7,748 bases of DNA. Origin: an uncultured Pseudomonadota bacterium (GTDB taxonomy: Bacteria; Pseudomonadota; Gammaproteobacteria; Burkholderiales; SG8-39). The stretch lies in assembly GCA_903895005.1 (NCBI GenBank), contig CAITSH010000194.1:1-7748 (forward strand). Direction: 5' to 3'. The position numbers and the translations under genes were made by a program. The stretch's first letter is position 1; each line of letters opens with the position of its first letter. Under the pieces are notes generated by a model. It made no database searches. It was not told where the DNA came from and saw only the letters and a list, made by a program, of their open reading frames with translations. This document shows positions 6,647 through 7,748 of the stretch, in pieces.

Positions 6647-7594
6647 ATGCATCACATTGTGTTCCTGCAACGCGACACCCTCAGCGCCAGCGTGCGCAGG
6701 CCGTCCTTTGCCCACGAATGGTCTGAACACGCCGATACGGGACCCGATGAACTGGTTGAGCGCCTGCGGGGCGCCAGCATCGCGATTTCCAACAAGCTCG
6801 CCATGCCAAGGAGCGTGCTCGAGCAGGCACCCGAGCTCAAGCTCATCGCCATCGCGGCGACCGGTGCCAACCACATCGACCTTGCCTGCTGCCGTGAGCG
6901 CGGCATCACGGTGTGCAATGTGCGCGGCTACTCACGCCACACACTGCCCGAACACACCCTGATGCTGTTGCTGGCGCTCTCGCGCAGCCTGCCCGCTTAC
7001 CTGCGCGACGTGGCCGCGGGCAAGTGGCAGCTGGCGGACAAATTCTTCCTAGAAGGCCCGCCGATCTCGGACCTGCACGGCGCGACCCTGGGCATCATCG
7101 GCCGGGGCGCCGCGGGGGATGCCGTTGCAAAACTGGCCGGGGCTTTCGGCATGAAGGTCTTGTTCGCCGAGCACCGCCGCGCCGCCGGCGTGCGCAGCGG
7201 CTATACCGCCTTTGACACCGTGCTCAAGACCGCCGATGCCATTACCCTGCACTGCCCGCTCACGCCGGATACCGACAGGCTCATTGGCACGCGTGAACTG
7301 GCGCTGATGAAACGCGGCGCCTTGCTCGTCAACACCGCGCGCGGCGGGCTCATCGATGAAGCCGCACTCGTCGAGGCGCTTGTGTCAGGTCACCTGGGCG
7401 GCGCCGGCCTTGATGTCTTGTCCGAAGAGCCGCCGACGCAGGGCAACCCGCTGCTCGACTTGTCACTGCCCAACCTGATCATCACGCCGCACACCGCCTG
7501 GGCCAGCGCCGAAGCGCAGCAACTGCTTGCCGACCAGTTGATCGACGTCATCGAAGCCTGGGCCCACGGCATGCCGCGCAATATCGTCGCCTGA
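6647..7594 (+). CDS. D-2-hydroxyacid dehydrogenase, glycerate dehydrogenase / hydroxypyruvate reductase-like
   Basis: A 315-residue cytoplasmic NAD(P)-dependent oxidoreductase that interconverts 2-oxo and D-2-hydroxy acids. The nucleotide-binding fold carries GRGAAG at 152-157. The catalytic triad is visible as Arg232 (NTARGGLIDE), Glu261 (DVLSEEPP) and His282 (TPHTAWAS). Length is normal for the family. The N-terminus (IVFLQRDTL, FAHEW) and C-terminal PHTAWAS resemble the HprA group, which reduces hydroxypyruvate to glycerate, but 2-oxobutyrate, glyoxylate or similar acids are possible. The ATG at 6647 gives the family's normal N-terminus even though it lacks a ribosome site. The gene begins 41 bases after the E1 stop with its own promoter-like sequence. 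Linkage to a 2-oxoacid dehydrogenase suggests a redox outlet or feed for the same 2-oxoacid pool; that is inference. Family is secure, substrate less so. Confidence 0.88.
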   Translation: MHHIVFLQRDTLSASVRRPSFAHEWSEHADTGPDELVERLRGASIAISNKLAMPRSVLEQAPELKLIAIAATGANHIDLACCRERGITVCNVRGYSRHTLPEHTLMLLLALSRSLPAYLRDVAAGKWQLADKFFLEGPPISDLHGATLGIIGRGAAGDAVAKLAGAFGMKVLFAEHRRAAGVRSGYTAFDTVLKTADAITLHCPLTPDTDRLIGTRELALMKRGALLVNTARGGLIDEAALVEALVSGHLGGAGLDVLSEEPPTQGNPLLDLSLPNLIITPHTAWASAEAQQLLADQLIDVIEAWAHGMPRNIVA

Positions 7595-7606
7595 GCTTAT
7601 AAATGG

Positions 7607-7637
7607 CTGGAAACCCGCGCCAGGCGCGGGTTTCCAG
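7607..7637. terminator. Hairpin between convergent genes, probable bidirectional terminator
   Basis: A perfect 14-bp stem (7607-7620 with 7624-7637) closes a CAG loop. It starts 12 bases after the dehydrogenase stop and ends 8 bases before the end of the opposing gene. There is no T-run on the plus side and only a short TTTATAA tract on the minus side. It therefore may terminate weakly by itself, act as a 3'-end stabiliser, or need help from Rho. Confidence 0.65.
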
Positions 7638-7645
7638 ACGTCACC

Positions 7646-7748
7646 CTAGATTCCGAATAACCGCTGCGCGTTCTGCCCGCGCACCTTGGGCCGCGTGCCG
7701 CCGGAGAGGGCGTCCACGCGCGCGAGGCAGCCGAACATGTCACCGATG
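7646..7748 (-). CDS. Amidohydrolase family protein, C-terminal end (partial)
   Basis: Only the last 33 residues and a TAG stop (7646-7648 on the plus strand) are in the window; the gene continues past the right edge. The peptide reads MFGCLARVDAL, then RPKVRGQNAQRLFGI at the very end. This resembles the closing helix of amidohydrolase-2 (ACMSD/decarboxylase-like) proteins, which commonly finish with an NAxRLFG-type sequence. That family binds a metal in a TIM barrel and includes hydrolases and decarboxylases of aromatic or dicarboxylic acids, but the catalytic part is not visible here. It is convergent with the dehydrogenase gene and shares the hairpin at 7607-7637. The reading frame is credible, but the family call rests on a short tail. 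Confidence 0.55.
   Translation of the reverse strand, partial: IGDMFGCLARVDALSGGTRPKVRGQNAQRLFGI

Overview
The window is GC-rich and gene-dense, with strong G/C preference at third codon positions. Its protein families (a homodimeric AceE-type E1, an HprA-like 2-hydroxyacid dehydrogenase and an orphan J-domain protein) point to a proteobacterium, most likely a betaproteobacterium. That placement is inferred from protein flavour; there is no rRNA marker in the window. I see no mobile element, CRISPR array, tRNA or rRNA.

Layout. Positions 1-610 hold no gene I can support. At 611-1720 (+) is a 369-residue protein with a J-like HPD segment near its middle. It converges, with a 40-base gap, on an acyl-CoA synthetase/AMP-ligase gene (1761-3311, -). 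Upstream of the ligase on the same strand is an Lrp/AsnC-family regulator (3369-3890, -). A 141-base AT-rich divergent control region (3891-4031) separates the regulator from a large paralogue of the pyruvate dehydrogenase E1 component (4032-6605, +). A D-2-hydroxyacid dehydrogenase of the glycerate dehydrogenase/hydroxypyruvate reductase type follows (6647-7594, +). A perfect 14-bp stem hairpin (7607-7637) then lies between it and the 3' end of an amidohydrolase-like gene (7646 to the window edge, -).

How the genes may work together. A divergent Lrp-type regulator next to an orphan E1 matches the mdeR-mdeB arrangement known from Pseudomonas putida, where MdeB is a PDH-E1 paralogue acting on 2-oxobutyrate released by methionine gamma-lyase (MdeA). 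Here no mdeA and no E2/E3 genes are in view; the partners are a CoA ligase and a 2-hydroxyacid dehydrogenase. A reasonable inference is a regulated 2-oxoacid module: the E1 would commit a 2-oxoacid to an acyl-CoA using the housekeeping E2/E3, the dehydrogenase would interconvert 2-oxo and 2-hydroxy acids, and the ligase would activate a free carboxylic acid. Substrates cannot be read from the sequence.

The most noteworthy signals are three. Perfect 10-bp inverted arms lie 55 bp apart in the divergent control region. A consensus TATAAT box sits so close to the dehydrogenase ATG that its transcript may be leaderless. The E1 keeps the core thiamine-diphosphate residues but differs from classical AceE at active-site-loop positions and at its C-terminus.
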